The notes under the pieces are model-generated. The model searched no databases, was not told the DNA's origin, and saw only the letters and a list, made by a program, of their open reading frames with translations. Position numbers and translations under genes: made by a program. Below are positions 24,511 to 32,654 of a stretch of DNA of 64,000 nucleotides, in pieces. This DNA is from Streptomyces sp. ADI95-17 (lineage in GTDB: Bacteria > Actinomycetota > Actinomycetes > Streptomycetales > Streptomycetaceae), in contig NZ_ML123044.1 in NCBI RefSeq assembly GCF_003846175.1, positions 1,647,427 through 1,711,426 of the forward strand, read 5' to 3'. Every line of letters begins with the position of its first letter. Within the stretch, counting starts at the first letter, position 1.

Positions 24511-26234
24511 GCCGTGCCTGCCCTGGTGCGGGCACGCCCCCGCACCGCTGCCGCCGTGAGGACGGCCAGTGCGCCCAGGGCGGCGAGCGCGGCGGCGGGA
24601 GCCAGTACGGACCAGGGGGCCCGTTCCGCGTACGGCATGTTCTCCGAGAGCATCCGGCCCCACTCCGGCGCCGGTGCCTGTGTGCCCAGGCCGAGGAAGC
24701 CGAGCGAGGCGAGGGCCAGCGCGACGGCCGGGATCCGCAGGACCGCGTGGCGCAGGACCGGGGGCACGACGGCGGGCAGCAGGTGGCGCCGGGCCAGGTG
24801 CCACCGCCCGGCGCCCATCGAACGGGCCGCCGCGATGTGCGGTGCGGCGCGCTCCTGCGCGTACAGGGCCGAGGTGTGCGCGGCGAGCGGCGCCCAGGCG
24901 ACGGCCGCCACGGCGGCCGCGGCACCCAGGGGGCCGGGGCCCGCGATGCCCGCGACGACCAGGCCGCAGAGGATCGCCGGCAGAGCGTTCGCGGTCTCGG
25001 TGAGCGCCCCGGCCCGTACCGCTCCGAGGACCAGGCCGAGCAGCAGCGTCACGGCGGAGACGGCGATCGCGGTCAGCACCGTACGGGCCGCTCCGTGGCC
25101 GAGGCGGGCCAGCACGTCACGGCCGAGGGAGTCCGTGCCGAAGGGATGCGCGGCGGAAGGACCGGCGAGGCGGGCCGCGGCGTCGACGTGCAGCGGGTCG
25201 CGCAGCAGCCCGGCGACGGTCACGGCCACGAAGAGCACGGCGAGCACCACCGCACCGGCGGTGAGCAGCCGGCGGGCGGGCAGGGCCGGGGGCACCAGGG
25301 CCGGGAGGGCCCCGTCGGCCAGGGCGGGCCCGAGCAGGGCGCGGCCGGCCAGGCGGGCCGCGATGCCCGCGGCCACGCCCAGGAGCAGCAGGAACAGCAC
25401 GCACGCCTGGAGCACCGGGAGGTCCTGCGCGAGGGCCGCGGCCAGCGCCGTACCGCCGAGCCCGGGGACGGCGTACAGCGTCTCGACGGCGACGGCGCCG
25501 CCGGTGAGGCCGACCACGACCAGGCCGAGCTGCGGCAGCAGTCCGGGCAGGGTGCGGCGCAGCGCGTGCGGCACGATGCGACGTCCCGGCAGTCCGCCCG
25601 CGACGGCGGCCTTCGCCCACGGTTCGGCGAACGCGGCGGGCAGCGCGTCGTCCAGCAGCCGGCCGAGCAGGGCGCCCGCGGGGATGCCCATGGCGAGCGC
25701 GGGCAGCACCATCTGTTCGGGCCCGCCCCAGCCGAGCGCCGGGAGCCAGCCCAGCTGCACGGCGACGACGGCGGCCAGGACGGCGGCGAGCAGGAACTCC
25801 GGCAGTGCGGCGAGGACGGCGGCGCTCACCCCGGCCCGTGCGGTGACGATCCGGCGCCGCGCCCCGCGCCGCAGCGTGCCCGCGCAGAGCACGGCGGCCA
25901 GCAGCACGGCGACCGCGAGCGAGGCGCCCATCAGGGTCAGGGAGACGCCGAGCGCGGCCGTCACATCGGGGGCGACGGGCTGTCCGGAGACCCAGGAGGT
26001 GCCGAGGTCGCCGTGGAGGAGCCCGCCCAGCCAGTCGCCCAGGACGTGCGCGGCCCCGCCGTCGAGCCCGGTCTCGGCGCGGATCGCGTCGAGGGTCTCG
26101 GGGGTGGGCGGCCGGTCGGCGTACCGGGCGTGCAGGATCGTGAGCGCCGGGTCGGTCCGGGTCAGGGTGGGCAGCAGCCCGATGACGGCGAGGACCGCGA
26201 GGAGCGTGCCGAGCCGCCCCGCCAGGTGCTTCAC
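24507..26234 (-). CDS. Fused DppB-DppC-type ABC permease
   Basis: 575 residues carrying both halves normally split into two permeases. Residues ~1-280 are DppB-like (short periplasmic loop with LDGGAAHVLGDWLGGLLHG-DLGTSW, EAA loop near EPWAKAAVAGGLPG). Residues ~300-575 are DppC-like (HPFGTDSLGRDVLARL and an EAA loop AARSMGAGRWHLARRHLLP). It imports peptides, nickel or metal-opine complexes with a binding protein and two ATPases. The start lies four bases after the binding-protein stop. No ATPase gene follows, which is odd. Confidence 0.85.
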   Translation of the reverse strand: MKHLAGRLGTLLAVLAVIGLLPTLTRTDPALTILHARYADRPPTPETLDAIRAETGLDGGAAHVLGDWLGGLLHGDLGTSWVSGQPVAPDVTAALGVSLTLMGASLAVAVLLAAVLCAGTLRRGARRRIVTARAGVSAAVLAALPEFLLAAVLAAVVAVQLGWLPALGWGGPEQMVLPALAMGIPAGALLGRLLDDALPAAFAEPWAKAAVAGGLPGRRIVPHALRRTLPGLLPQLGLVVVGLTGGAVAVETLYAVPGLGGTALAAALAQDLPVLQACVLFLLLLGVAAGIAARLAGRALLGPALADGALPALVPPALPARRLLTAGAVVLAVLFVAVTVAGLLRDPLHVDAAARLAGPSAAHPFGTDSLGRDVLARLGHGAARTVLTAIAVSAVTLLLGLVLGAVRAGALTETANALPAILCGLVVAGIAGPGPLGAAAAVAAVAWAPLAAHTSALYAQERAAPHIAAARSMGAGRWHLARRHLLPAVVPPVLRHAVLRIPAVALALASLGFLGLGTQAPAPEWGRMLSENMPYAERAPWSVLAPAAALAALGALAVLTAAAVRGRARTRAGTA

Positions 26235-26238
26235 CCGG

Positions 26239-27759
26239 TCACCCGACGCGGGTGTCGGCGGTGATCAGGGTGCGTTCCATCGGGTCGAGCGAGACGCCGT
26301 GGACGCGGCTGTCGTCGTAGCCCTGGACGAAGCGTTCGTGGAGCAGCGGTACGAGGGCGTCGGTGCCGAGGATGCCGGCCTCGGCGGCCGTCTCGGCGCG
26401 GTGGCGGGCGGTGGTGTCGGCGAGGCCGGCGGCCTTGTCCACGGCGGCGTCGACCCGCTCGTCGCAGAGCTGGGAGATGTTGAAGCTGCCGTCGCAGGTG
26501 AAGTCGGACGCGAGGTAGGAGACCGGGTCCGCGGTGTCCAGGAGGGTGTTGCGGGCCTGGATGAACGCGTCGTACTTGCCGGCCAGTGCGTCGGCCTCCA
26601 GCTGGGCGTAGTCGCGTACGACCTGCTTGACGGTGAAGCCGCGCGCGGTGAGCTGCTGCTGGACGACGGTGGCGACCTCGGGCAGCTCGGGCCGGTTGGT
26701 GTACGTGGCGAGGACGATCTGCTTCGTCTTCGCGACCTGCGCCTTTGCGGCGGCCTTCGCCCGGTTCGTGGGGGCGGTGCGCTCGGCGGCGGCCCAGGGC
26801 ACGCCGGGGCCGAGGAGGCCCTTCGCGGTGTCGGCGCGGCCCTCGTAGACGCCCTTGACCAGGGCGGCCGAGTCGATGGCCTCGCGGGCGGCGGCACGCA
26901 TCGCCGGGTCGGCGAAGACCCCGTGCCGGGTGTTGAGGGAGAGGCCGTTGGTGCGGGCGGAGGGGAATTCGTGGACGAGCCCGTCACCGAGGAGGGACGC
27001 CTGGGAGATGGGTACGTACTCGGCGACGTCGACGGTCTTCGTGCGCAGCGCGTTGGCGCGCGCGGTGCCGTCGGCGACGAACTTCACGTCGACGCCGGGG
27101 GCCTTCGCCTTGTCACCCCAGTAGCTGTCGTTGCGCTGGAGCGTGGCGCTGAGCGCGCCGTTCACCTTCGTCAGGGTGAAGGGTCCGGTGGCGTGCCCGG
27201 CGGGGTTCACCCTGCCGCCCTTGTACGCGCCCTCGGACAGGATCGTGAGCGAGGGGTTGGCCAGGCGCTGGGGCAGCAGCGGGTCGGGGGTCCGGGTGGA
27301 TATCCGTACGGTCCTGGCGTCCGGCGTGGTGACGTCGAGACGGGTGTCGCTGAGGACCCGGGGCTTGGGGGACGCCTCCTCGGCGGCGCGCAGCGAGCGC
27401 GCGACATCGGCGGACCCGACCTTCTTGCCGTCCTGGAAGGCGGCGTCGCGCAGCGTGAAGGTCCAGGTGCGGTCGTTGTCGCGCTTCCAGGAGGTGGCGA
27501 GCGCGGGCTTGGCGTCGCCGTTCCTGTCGAGGGTGGTGAGGCCCTCGATAACGGCGAGGCGGCTGAGGGTGACGGCGTCGTCGCCGTACGGGGACATGGC
27601 CTGGGCGGGCGGGAAGGCCATGACGACCCGGAGCCGCTGCCCGTCCGCGGAGCCGCCCGAGCCGTCCGATGAGGAACAGGCGGTGGCGAGCGGTACGAGG
27701 AGGGCGGCCGCGGAGAGCGTCAGGGGCAGCGCGGGGCGACGGCGACGGGGCGAGGACAT
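26239..27759 (-). CDS. Substrate-binding lipoprotein of a peptide/metallophore ABC importer
   Basis: 506 residues. A signal with lipobox LATAC (Cys ~28) is followed by an SBP_bac_5 fold: MSPYGDDAVTLSRLAVIEGL, SWKRDNDRTWTFTLRDAAFQ, RNDSYWGDKAKAPGVD and the C-terminal lobe with TADPVSYLASDFTCDG. The lipid-anchored protein delivers ligand to the fused permease. The Zur-like palindrome 15 bp upstream of its start points to zinc control, so a metal-opine complex is more likely than a dietary peptide. Ligand assignment is inference; the family is firm. Confidence 0.88.
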   Translation of the reverse strand: MSSPRRRRPALPLTLSAAALLVPLATACSSSDGSGGSADGQRLRVVMAFPPAQAMSPYGDDAVTLSRLAVIEGLTTLDRNGDAKPALATSWKRDNDRTWTFTLRDAAFQDGKKVGSADVARSLRAAEEASPKPRVLSDTRLDVTTPDARTVRISTRTPDPLLPQRLANPSLTILSEGAYKGGRVNPAGHATGPFTLTKVNGALSATLQRNDSYWGDKAKAPGVDVKFVADGTARANALRTKTVDVAEYVPISQASLLGDGLVHEFPSARTNGLSLNTRHGVFADPAMRAAAREAIDSAALVKGVYEGRADTAKGLLGPGVPWAAAERTAPTNRAKAAAKAQVAKTKQIVLATYTNRPELPEVATVVQQQLTARGFTVKQVVRDYAQLEADALAGKYDAFIQARNTLLDTADPVSYLASDFTCDGSFNISQLCDERVDAAVDKAAGLADTTARHRAETAAEAGILGTDALVPLLHERFVQGYDDSRVHGVSLDPMERTLITADTRVG

Positions 27760-27773
27760 GACTGCGACCTTAT

Positions 27774-27790
27774 ATGAAAACGATTGTCAT
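27774..27790. promoter_or_regulatory. Zur-like operator
   Basis: ATGAAAACGATTGTCAT fits the Streptomyces Zur box (TGAAAATGATTTTCA) at 13 of 15 core positions and is palindromic apart from one mismatched pair. It fills the 31-bp gap between the acetyltransferase stop and the binding-protein start, so it controls the importer operon rather than a distant gene. A Fur-family ligand such as Zur is expected; iron-type boxes in Streptomyces look different. Confidence 0.7.
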
Positions 27791-28375
27791 CTAGCGGGCG
27801 GGGGTGGTGGGCACCGGCATCGGCAGTTCGAAGTGGACGATGCCCTGACCGCCGCCCGGCAACGCGCGCTCGTCGCACACCTCGTCCGCCAGCGACCGCC
27901 AGAACGGCTCGGCGCCGGACACGGCCGGGTCGGTGTGCAGGTAGACCGCCTCGTACCCGCCGGCCGCCGCGACGAAGTCGCACAGCTCCCGCACCAGCCG
28001 CCGGGCCAGCCCGCGCCTGCGGTGGCCGGGCGCGACATAGATCCGGCAGAGCTGGGCGGTGGTCCCGGACGGGAAGCGGTCCGCGACCCACTGCGGATTG
28101 GGCGGCGCCTGGGGCCCGCGGTCGCGCACCGCGCCGGTGGCGACGATCTCGCCGTCGCACTCGACGACCAGCAGGGTGCAGCGGTCCGGGCGCAGATAGG
28201 CGGTCTCGGGATCGATGATGTCGGCGTGCCAGCGCGGTACGTAACCGGACCGCAGGTCGCGGTAGACGGTGTCGAGCATCACGGCCCGCGCCCCGCCGAG
28301 ATCGGCGGGGGTGGCGGTGCGCAGTACGTATCCGTCGGTTCCGGCCCGTACCGGCGCCACCGTCGTCGTGCTCAT
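27791..28375 (-). CDS. GNAT family N-acetyltransferase
   Basis: 194 residues from ATG 28373-28375. The acetyl-CoA loop is CRIYVAPGHRRRGLARRLVR, preceded by VVECDGEIVATGAVRDRG and followed by the VYLHTDPAV strand. The target amine is unknown. Its stop directly abuts the Zur-like operator of the importer operon on the same strand, so readthrough could link them. A TGCAAGCGTTGTGCA motif near 28426-28440, upstream of its start, might be an operator. Confidence 0.8.
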   Translation of the reverse strand: MSTTTVAPVRAGTDGYVLRTATPADLGGARAVMLDTVYRDLRSGYVPRWHADIIDPETAYLRPDRCTLLVVECDGEIVATGAVRDRGPQAPPNPQWVADRFPSGTTAQLCRIYVAPGHRRRGLARRLVRELCDFVAAAGGYEAVYLHTDPAVSGAEPFWRSLADEVCDERALPGGGQGIVHFELPMPVPTTPAR

Positions 28376-28489
28376 CCGTGAGCCCACCGTCCTCGTACGA
28401 CACATCGCTTGCCGTACCAGCGTACGTGCAAGCGTTGTGCAACAAGGTCGTGGCCCCGGAGGTCCCAGCAGGTCAGGGCCGGGTGCGGG

Positions 28490-29011
28490 TCAGCCGGTGC
28501 GGTAGACCAGCGCGGTCGCGATCCCGGCGATGCCCTCGCCCCGGCCGGTGAAGCCGAGACCGTCGGAGGTGGCCGCGGAGAGCGAGACGGGCGCCCCCAC
28601 GGCGGCCGACAGCACCTTCTGCGCCTCGTCCCGCCGCTTGCCGATCTTCGGCCGCACGCCGACGACCTGGACGGCGACATTGCCGATCTCGAAGCCCTCG
28701 GCCCGCACGATCCGGGCCGCCTCGGTCAGCAGGGTCACCCCGGCGGCGCCGGACCACTCGGGCCGCCCGGTGCCGAAGTGCTGCCCGAGGTCGCCGAGCC
28801 CGGCAGCCGAGAAGAGCGCGTTGCACGCGGCGTGCGCGACGACATCGGCGTCCGAGTGGCCGGCGAGCCCGGGCCCCTCGCCCTCCCAGAGCAGCCCCGC
28901 GCACCACAGCTCACGGCCCTCCTCGAAGGCGTGGATGTCGGTGCCGATCCCGACCTGCGGGATCACCGGCCCGGTCCGTTCCACGGGAGCCGTCGTTTCC
29001 TCAGAAGCCAT
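28490..29011 (-). CDS. ispF: 2-C-methyl-D-erythritol 2,4-cyclodiphosphate synthase
   Basis: 173 residues, slightly extended at the N-terminus. Zinc ligands are [13 protein letters not shown] (D-x-H) and [12 protein letters not shown] (second His), and the C-terminal [14 protein letters not shown] is conserved. It cyclises CDP-ME 2-phosphate in the MEP isoprenoid pathway. The start overlaps the end of ispD by 11 bases, so the pair is translated together. Confidence 0.95.
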   Translation of the reverse strand: MASEETTAPVERTGPVIPQVGIGTDIHAFEEGRELWCAGLLWEGEGPGLAGHSDADVVAHAACNALFSAAGLGDLGQHFGTGRPEWSGAAGVTLLTEAARIVRAEGFEIGNVAVQVVGVRPKIGKRRDEAQKVLSAAVGAPVSLSAATSDGLGFTGRGEGIAGIATALVYRTG

Positions 29012-29747
29012 CGTTCGCCCTCCTGCGTGCGAGTACCGCCTCGGCCAGCACCAGATCCAGCGGCCGGGTCACCTTGAACGCCTCTTCATGCCCGGGCACG
29101 ACCACCACGGGCACCCCGAGCTGCTCCACCATGCCCGCGTCGTCCGTGGCACCCTCGCCGCTGACGGCGACGGCCCCGTGCGCCCGTACGAGCGTGTCGC
29201 GGTCGAAGCCCTGCGGGGTCTGCACGGCGCGCAGCCTGGCCCGCACGGGCGTGCCGAGCACCGGCTCCGGCTCCCCCGGCGCACCGGGCTCGACCTCCTT
29301 GACGGTGTCGGCCAGCGGCAGCGCGGGGACGACGGCGGGCGCCCCGTCCCGTACCGCCTCGATCACCGCGTCCACCGTGTCGACGGGCACCAGCGGGCGC
29401 GCCGCGTCGTGGACGAGGACGACGGAGACGTCCTCGGGCAGCGCGTCGATGCCGAGCCGCACCGACTCCTGGCGGGTGTCGCCGCCGGGCACGACGAGGT
29501 AGTCGGTGCGCTCGGGCAGGGCGTGCTCGTCGAGCAGGTTCTTGACCTCGTGGGCGCCGTCCGGCGGCGCGACGACCACGACCAGGGAGACGGCACGGGA
29601 CGCCGCCATGGCCCGTACCGCGTGGATGAGCATGGGCGTGCCACCCAGCGCGCGGAGCGCCTTGGGGGCACCCGGCCCGAGCCGTACGCCGCGGCCGGCT
29701 GCGGGAATCACGGCGGCCGTGCGGTACGGACGCGATTGATCAGACAT
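29001..29747 (-). CDS. ispD: 2-C-methyl-D-erythritol 4-phosphate cytidylyltransferase
   Basis: 248 residues from ATG 29745-29747. The CTP loop is [20 protein letters not shown], the conserved [10 protein letters not shown] segment and the late basic [14 protein letters not shown] follow. It joins CTP and MEP in the non-mevalonate pathway, feeding IspF encoded by the overlapping next gene. CarD lies about 350 bp upstream on the same strand, the usual Streptomyces order. Confidence 0.95.
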   Translation of the reverse strand: MSDQSRPYRTAAVIPAAGRGVRLGPGAPKALRALGGTPMLIHAVRAMAASRAVSLVVVVAPPDGAHEVKNLLDEHALPERTDYLVVPGGDTRQESVRLGIDALPEDVSVVLVHDAARPLVPVDTVDAVIEAVRDGAPAVVPALPLADTVKEVEPGAPGEPEPVLGTPVRARLRAVQTPQGFDRDTLVRAHGAVAVSGEGATDDAGMVEQLGVPVVVVPGHEEAFKVTRPLDLVLAEAVLARRRANDGF

Positions 29748-29992
29748 CGATTGCACTCCGGGGCTTCGGCATGTTTGTTTCCACAGCCGACGTGGGTATG
29801 GCCACAAGCGAGCCGGGCGCCGTGCCCTGACTCGACGGGACCCTTTCCGTGACACCCCGTCGAAGTCGGACAAGCCGCACCGGTGCTCGGGATCGGCTGC
29901 GCAAGATCGCGAGCAACGTATCGGGGGTATCACCGGTGAAGCCAACGCATCGGTGAGTCGGGACGCAATCCGGACAGGCTGTGCATTGATTC

Positions 29993-30009
29993 CAGCCACG
30001 CCGTGGCTG
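29993..30009. promoter_or_regulatory. 17-bp palindrome between carD and ispD
   Basis: CAGCCACG and CGTGGCTG are perfect 8-bp arms around one base. With no T run it is more likely an operator or attenuator for ispD than a terminator. Confidence 0.45.
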
Positions 30010-30085
30010 AATACAGACATGCCGCGGCGCCCGACGACATACCGTGAATACGATTGTCAGCGGGCACCGCGGCACATTGATTACG

Positions 30086-30101
30086 ACCGGCGCGAGCCGG
30101 T
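30086..30101 (-). terminator. Short hairpin abutting the carD stop
   Basis: ACCGGC and GCCGGT pair around a 4-nt loop directly after the carD stop codon on the minus strand. It is a weak terminator at best. Confidence 0.4.
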
Positions 30102-30584
30102 TCAGGACGCGAGAACCTCGTCGAGCAGAGCCTCGGCCTTGTCTTCGTTCGTGTTCTCCGCGAGAGCGAGCTCGCTCACCAGAATCTGGCGAGCCTTGGC
30201 GAGCATGCGCTTCTCACCTGCGGAGAGTCCACGCTCGCGCTCACGACGCCACAGGTCGCGAACCACTTCGGCGACCTTGATGACATCGCCGGAGGCGAGC
30301 TTCTCGAGATTTGCCTTGTAGCGCCGGGACCAGTTCGTCGGCTCTTCGGCATACGGTGCGCGAAGCACCTCGAAGACCCGGTCCAGCCCCTCCTGCCCGA
30401 CCACGTCGCGCACACCCACGAACTCCGCATTGTCCGCCGGCACACGAACCGTCAAGTCGCCCTGGGCGACCTTGAGCACCAAGTAGGTCTTGTCCACGCC
30501 TTTGATCTGGCGAGTTTCGATAGCCTCGATCAGCGCGGCCCCGTGATGGGGATAGACCACGGTGTCGCCAACCTTGAACGTCAT
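30102..30584 (-). CDS. carD: CarD-family RNA polymerase-binding regulator
   Basis: 160 residues. The N-terminal Tudor-like RNAP-interaction domain ([20 protein letters not shown]...[16 protein letters not shown]) is followed by a helical DNA-contact domain with the conserved [13 protein letters not shown] tryptophan. CarD stabilises open complexes at rRNA and other promoters and is essential in mycobacteria. Start follows a GGAAGGGG-type ribosome site. Confidence 0.93.
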   Translation of the reverse strand: MTFKVGDTVVYPHHGAALIEAIETRQIKGVDKTYLVLKVAQGDLTVRVPADNAEFVGVRDVVGQEGLDRVFEVLRAPYAEEPTNWSRRYKANLEKLASGDVIKVAEVVRDLWRRERERGLSAGEKRMLAKARQILVSELALAENTNEDKAEALLDEVLAS

Positions 30585-31225
30585 GTGACAGGTACCCCTT
30601 CCGTGGCTATCAAGAGTAACACGAGAACTGCTTCTCCTGAATGACGTTTTCGCAGGTCAGGGCATATCTCGGGGCTTGACAACAGCAACACGCACGTGCT
30701 GCGGAAGGCTCACGGGGGACGGAATTCGCAGGTCGGAGCCGTTGTGCGGGCAGGGCGAAACACACACGTCTCACACATCCGGACCACTCTCCGCAGGGGT
30801 CGAACGTCCCGTTTTGCCTGATTCCGGATGCTGAAGTTTCCGTACTCCGTTCGGAGATCGATCACCCGTACGGAGGTAAGTGCCGTTGATCAACGGAATT
30901 GATCAACGGCCCGGCGTGATCGCTTATGCGCACGGAATGCGCCACGCTCCATGAATTGATCACCGGCGATATGTGAACGGCATGTGTCGGGCCGTTTCGG
31001 CAGCCGGCAAGGGCCGCAAACCATTGTCGGGCGGGAGCCTGCGAAGGCCATGGCCGCGGGAAGTTCCGGGAGAGGCCGGGAGGACCGAGATCACTCTCAG
31101 GGGCGGGTCGGGTGCGGGGCCGGGCGGGCGGCTCGGTAGCCTGAAGCCGCTGACACACCCTTAGGGCGGCTTTACGTCGCTCCCCATCCGTCCGCAGTCC
31201 GAACGTTCAAGGAGTTGCCGCCGCC
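30585..31225. other. Long intergenic region with TTGATCA repeats
   Basis: These 641 bases hold the carD promoter on the minus strand and the leader of the lipoprotein gene on the plus strand. No ORF of coding character is seen. The main structure is a cluster of TTGATCA-type repeats at 30883-30966. Confidence 0.7.
30883..30966. promoter_or_regulatory. Iterated TTGATCA(A/C)CGG operator-like repeats
   Basis: CCGTTGATCAACGG (30883-30896) is a perfect palindrome. TTGATCAACGG recurs 13 bp later (30899-30909) and TTGATCACCGG at 30956-30966. Such spaced copies suggest several bound dimers. The regulator is unknown; the pattern is not the PHO box. Confidence 0.55.
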
Positions 31226-31882
31226 GTGAGCCGCAGCCTTCGACACGGCGCCCTCGCCGCCACAGCCATCGTGTTCTCGATCGCCTCGCTCGCCGCGTGC
31301 GGCGCGGGCAATGACGCCGCGACGCTCAAGGTCAGGCCGGACAATGCTGCCACCACCATCGGTGACATCAGAATCCAGAACGCGAACATCGTCACCCAGC
31401 CCGAGCGCACCGCGACGGGCCCGGCGGTCGTCGTCGCGACGCTGTTCAACAACGGCACGAAGCCGCAGACCCTGGAAGCCGTCACGCTGCCGGGTTCGAG
31501 CTCCTCGGTGCAGCTGCACGCCGCCAAGGGCGCCGGACCGGTCGTCGTCCCGGCCGGCGGCGCGGTGCTGCTGGGCGGGCCCGGCAACGCCTCCGCCGTG
31601 ATCGAGAGCGGCAGCGAGGCCGCCCGGGCGGGCAACGTGCAGGCGATCGTCTTCAAGTTCAGCAAGGCCGGCGAGGTCCCGCTCAGCGCGTTCGTCGTAC
31701 CGGCGACGAGCTACTTCACGGGCTTCGGTCCGAGCACGCTGCCCGAGACGCCGGAGACGAAGCCGACCGGTTCCGCCACCGCCACCACCACCTCCGGGTC
31801 GGAGGGCGGTACCCCCTCGGAGTCGGAGAGCGACGAGGTCACCCCGACCGACTCCGCGTCCGCCTCCACACAGGCCCGCTGA
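31226..31882 (+). CDS. Exported lipoprotein upstream of the pho genes
   Basis: 218 residues from GTG 31226. The lipobox is LAACG (Cys ~25). A beta-rich domain follows (GDIRIQNANIVTQPER, VVVATLFNNGTKPQTLEAVT), then a Ser/Thr/Glu-rich disordered tail. The strand pattern resembles PCuAC-like or other Ig-like periplasmic domains, but the copper motif (H/M-x-n-M) is not seen. It is a regular neighbour of phoP in Streptomyces. A 22-bp perfect stem ends it opposite phoP. Function is unknown. Confidence 0.7.
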   Translation: MSRSLRHGALAATAIVFSIASLAACGAGNDAATLKVRPDNAATTIGDIRIQNANIVTQPERTATGPAVVVATLFNNGTKPQTLEAVTLPGSSSSVQLHAAKGAGPVVVPAGGAVLLGGPGNASAVIESGSEAARAGNVQAIVFKFSKAGEVPLSAFVVPATSYFTGFGPSTLPETPETKPTGSATATTTSGSEGGTPSESESDEVTPTDSASASTQAR

Positions 31883-31913
31883 CCGCACCCGGACAGCGCC
31901 ACGCGGACCCACT

Positions 31914-31961
31914 GCGAACGGCGGAGGGCGCCCCCTTTCGGGGGCGCCCTCCGCCGTTCGC
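31914..31961. terminator. 22-bp perfect-stem bidirectional terminator
   Basis: GCGAACGGCGGAGGGCGCCC... (31914-31935) pairs perfectly with 31940-31961 around TTTC, between the lipoprotein gene and the convergent phoP gene. Confidence 0.95.
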
Positions 31962-31973
31962 ACACCTGACGGT

Positions 31974-32654
31974 TTACGGCTCGAACTTGTAGCCCAGGCC
32001 CCGCACCGTCACCAGGAAGCGCGGCGCGCCCGGGTCGGGCTCGATCTTGGCGCGCAGGCGCTTGACGTGGACGTCGAGGGTCTTGGTGTCACCCACGTAG
32101 TCCGCGCCCCACACCCGGTCGATCAGCTGCATGCGGGTCAGGACCCGGCCCGCGTTGCGCAGCAGCATCTCCAGCAGGTCGAACTCCTTGAGCGGGAGGT
32201 CCACCTTGCCGCCGGCGACGGTGACGACGTGGCGGTCCACGTCCATCCGCACCGGGCCCGCCTCCAGGGCGGCCGGGGTGACCTCCTCGGGCTCGCCGCG
32301 GCGGCGCAGCACGGCGCGGATCCGGGCGACCAGTTCCCGCGAGGAGAACGGCTTGGTCACGTAGTCGTCGGCTCCTATTTCCAGGCCGACGACCTTGTCG
32401 ATCTCGCTGTCCTTCGCCGTGACCATGATCACGGGGACATTGGACCGGCTGCGCAGCTGACGGCAGACCTCCGTGCCGGGCAGGCCGGGCAGCATCAGGT
32501 CGAGCAGTACGAGGTCGGCGCCGTTGCGCTCGAACTCGTCAAGCCCGTCCGGGCCCGTGGCCGCGATGGCGACCTCGAAGCCTTCCTTGCGGAGCATGTA
32601 GGACAGGGCGTCGCTGAAGGATTCCTCATCCTCGACGACGAGCACTCGGGTCAC
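31974..32654 (-). CDS. phoP: Phosphate response regulator PhoP
   Basis: 226 residues. The receiver has acidic EDEES, phospho-acceptor Asp in LVLLDLMLPG and Lys in YVTKPFSSREL. The OmpR winged helix ends VDVHVKRLRAKIEPDPGAP-type (LDVHVKRLRAKIEPDPGAPR). It activates phosphate-scavenging genes under starvation and represses secondary metabolism through 11-nt direct repeats. Its ATG overlaps the phoR stop. The PHO box at 33999-34031, divergent from phoU, fits known phoRP-phoU autoregulation. Confidence 0.92.
   Translation of the reverse strand: MTRVLVVEDEESFSDALSYMLRKEGFEVAIAATGPDGLDEFERNGADLVLLDLMLPGLPGTEVCRQLRSRSNVPVIMVTAKDSEIDKVVGLEIGADDYVTKPFSSRELVARIRAVLRRRGEPEEVTPAALEAGPVRMDVDRHVVTVAGGKVDLPLKEFDLLEMLLRNAGRVLTRMQLIDRVWGADYVGDTKTLDVHVKRLRAKIEPDPGAPRFLVTVRGLGYKFEP

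Larger units (their letters stand above)
29748..30101. other. carD-ispD intergenic region
   Basis: No gene is seen in these 354 bases. They hold the ispD promoter region, a 17-bp palindrome (29993-30009) and a short hairpin touching the carD stop (30086-30101). The GC content is lower than in the flanking genes. Confidence 0.7.

Noticed and set aside
20891-24559. A 1,222-codon open frame on the plus strand
   Set aside because: It runs antisense to cysS, the PPOX gene and the MFS gene. It is Gly/Arg/Ala-rich with no fold and arises from high-GC third positions.
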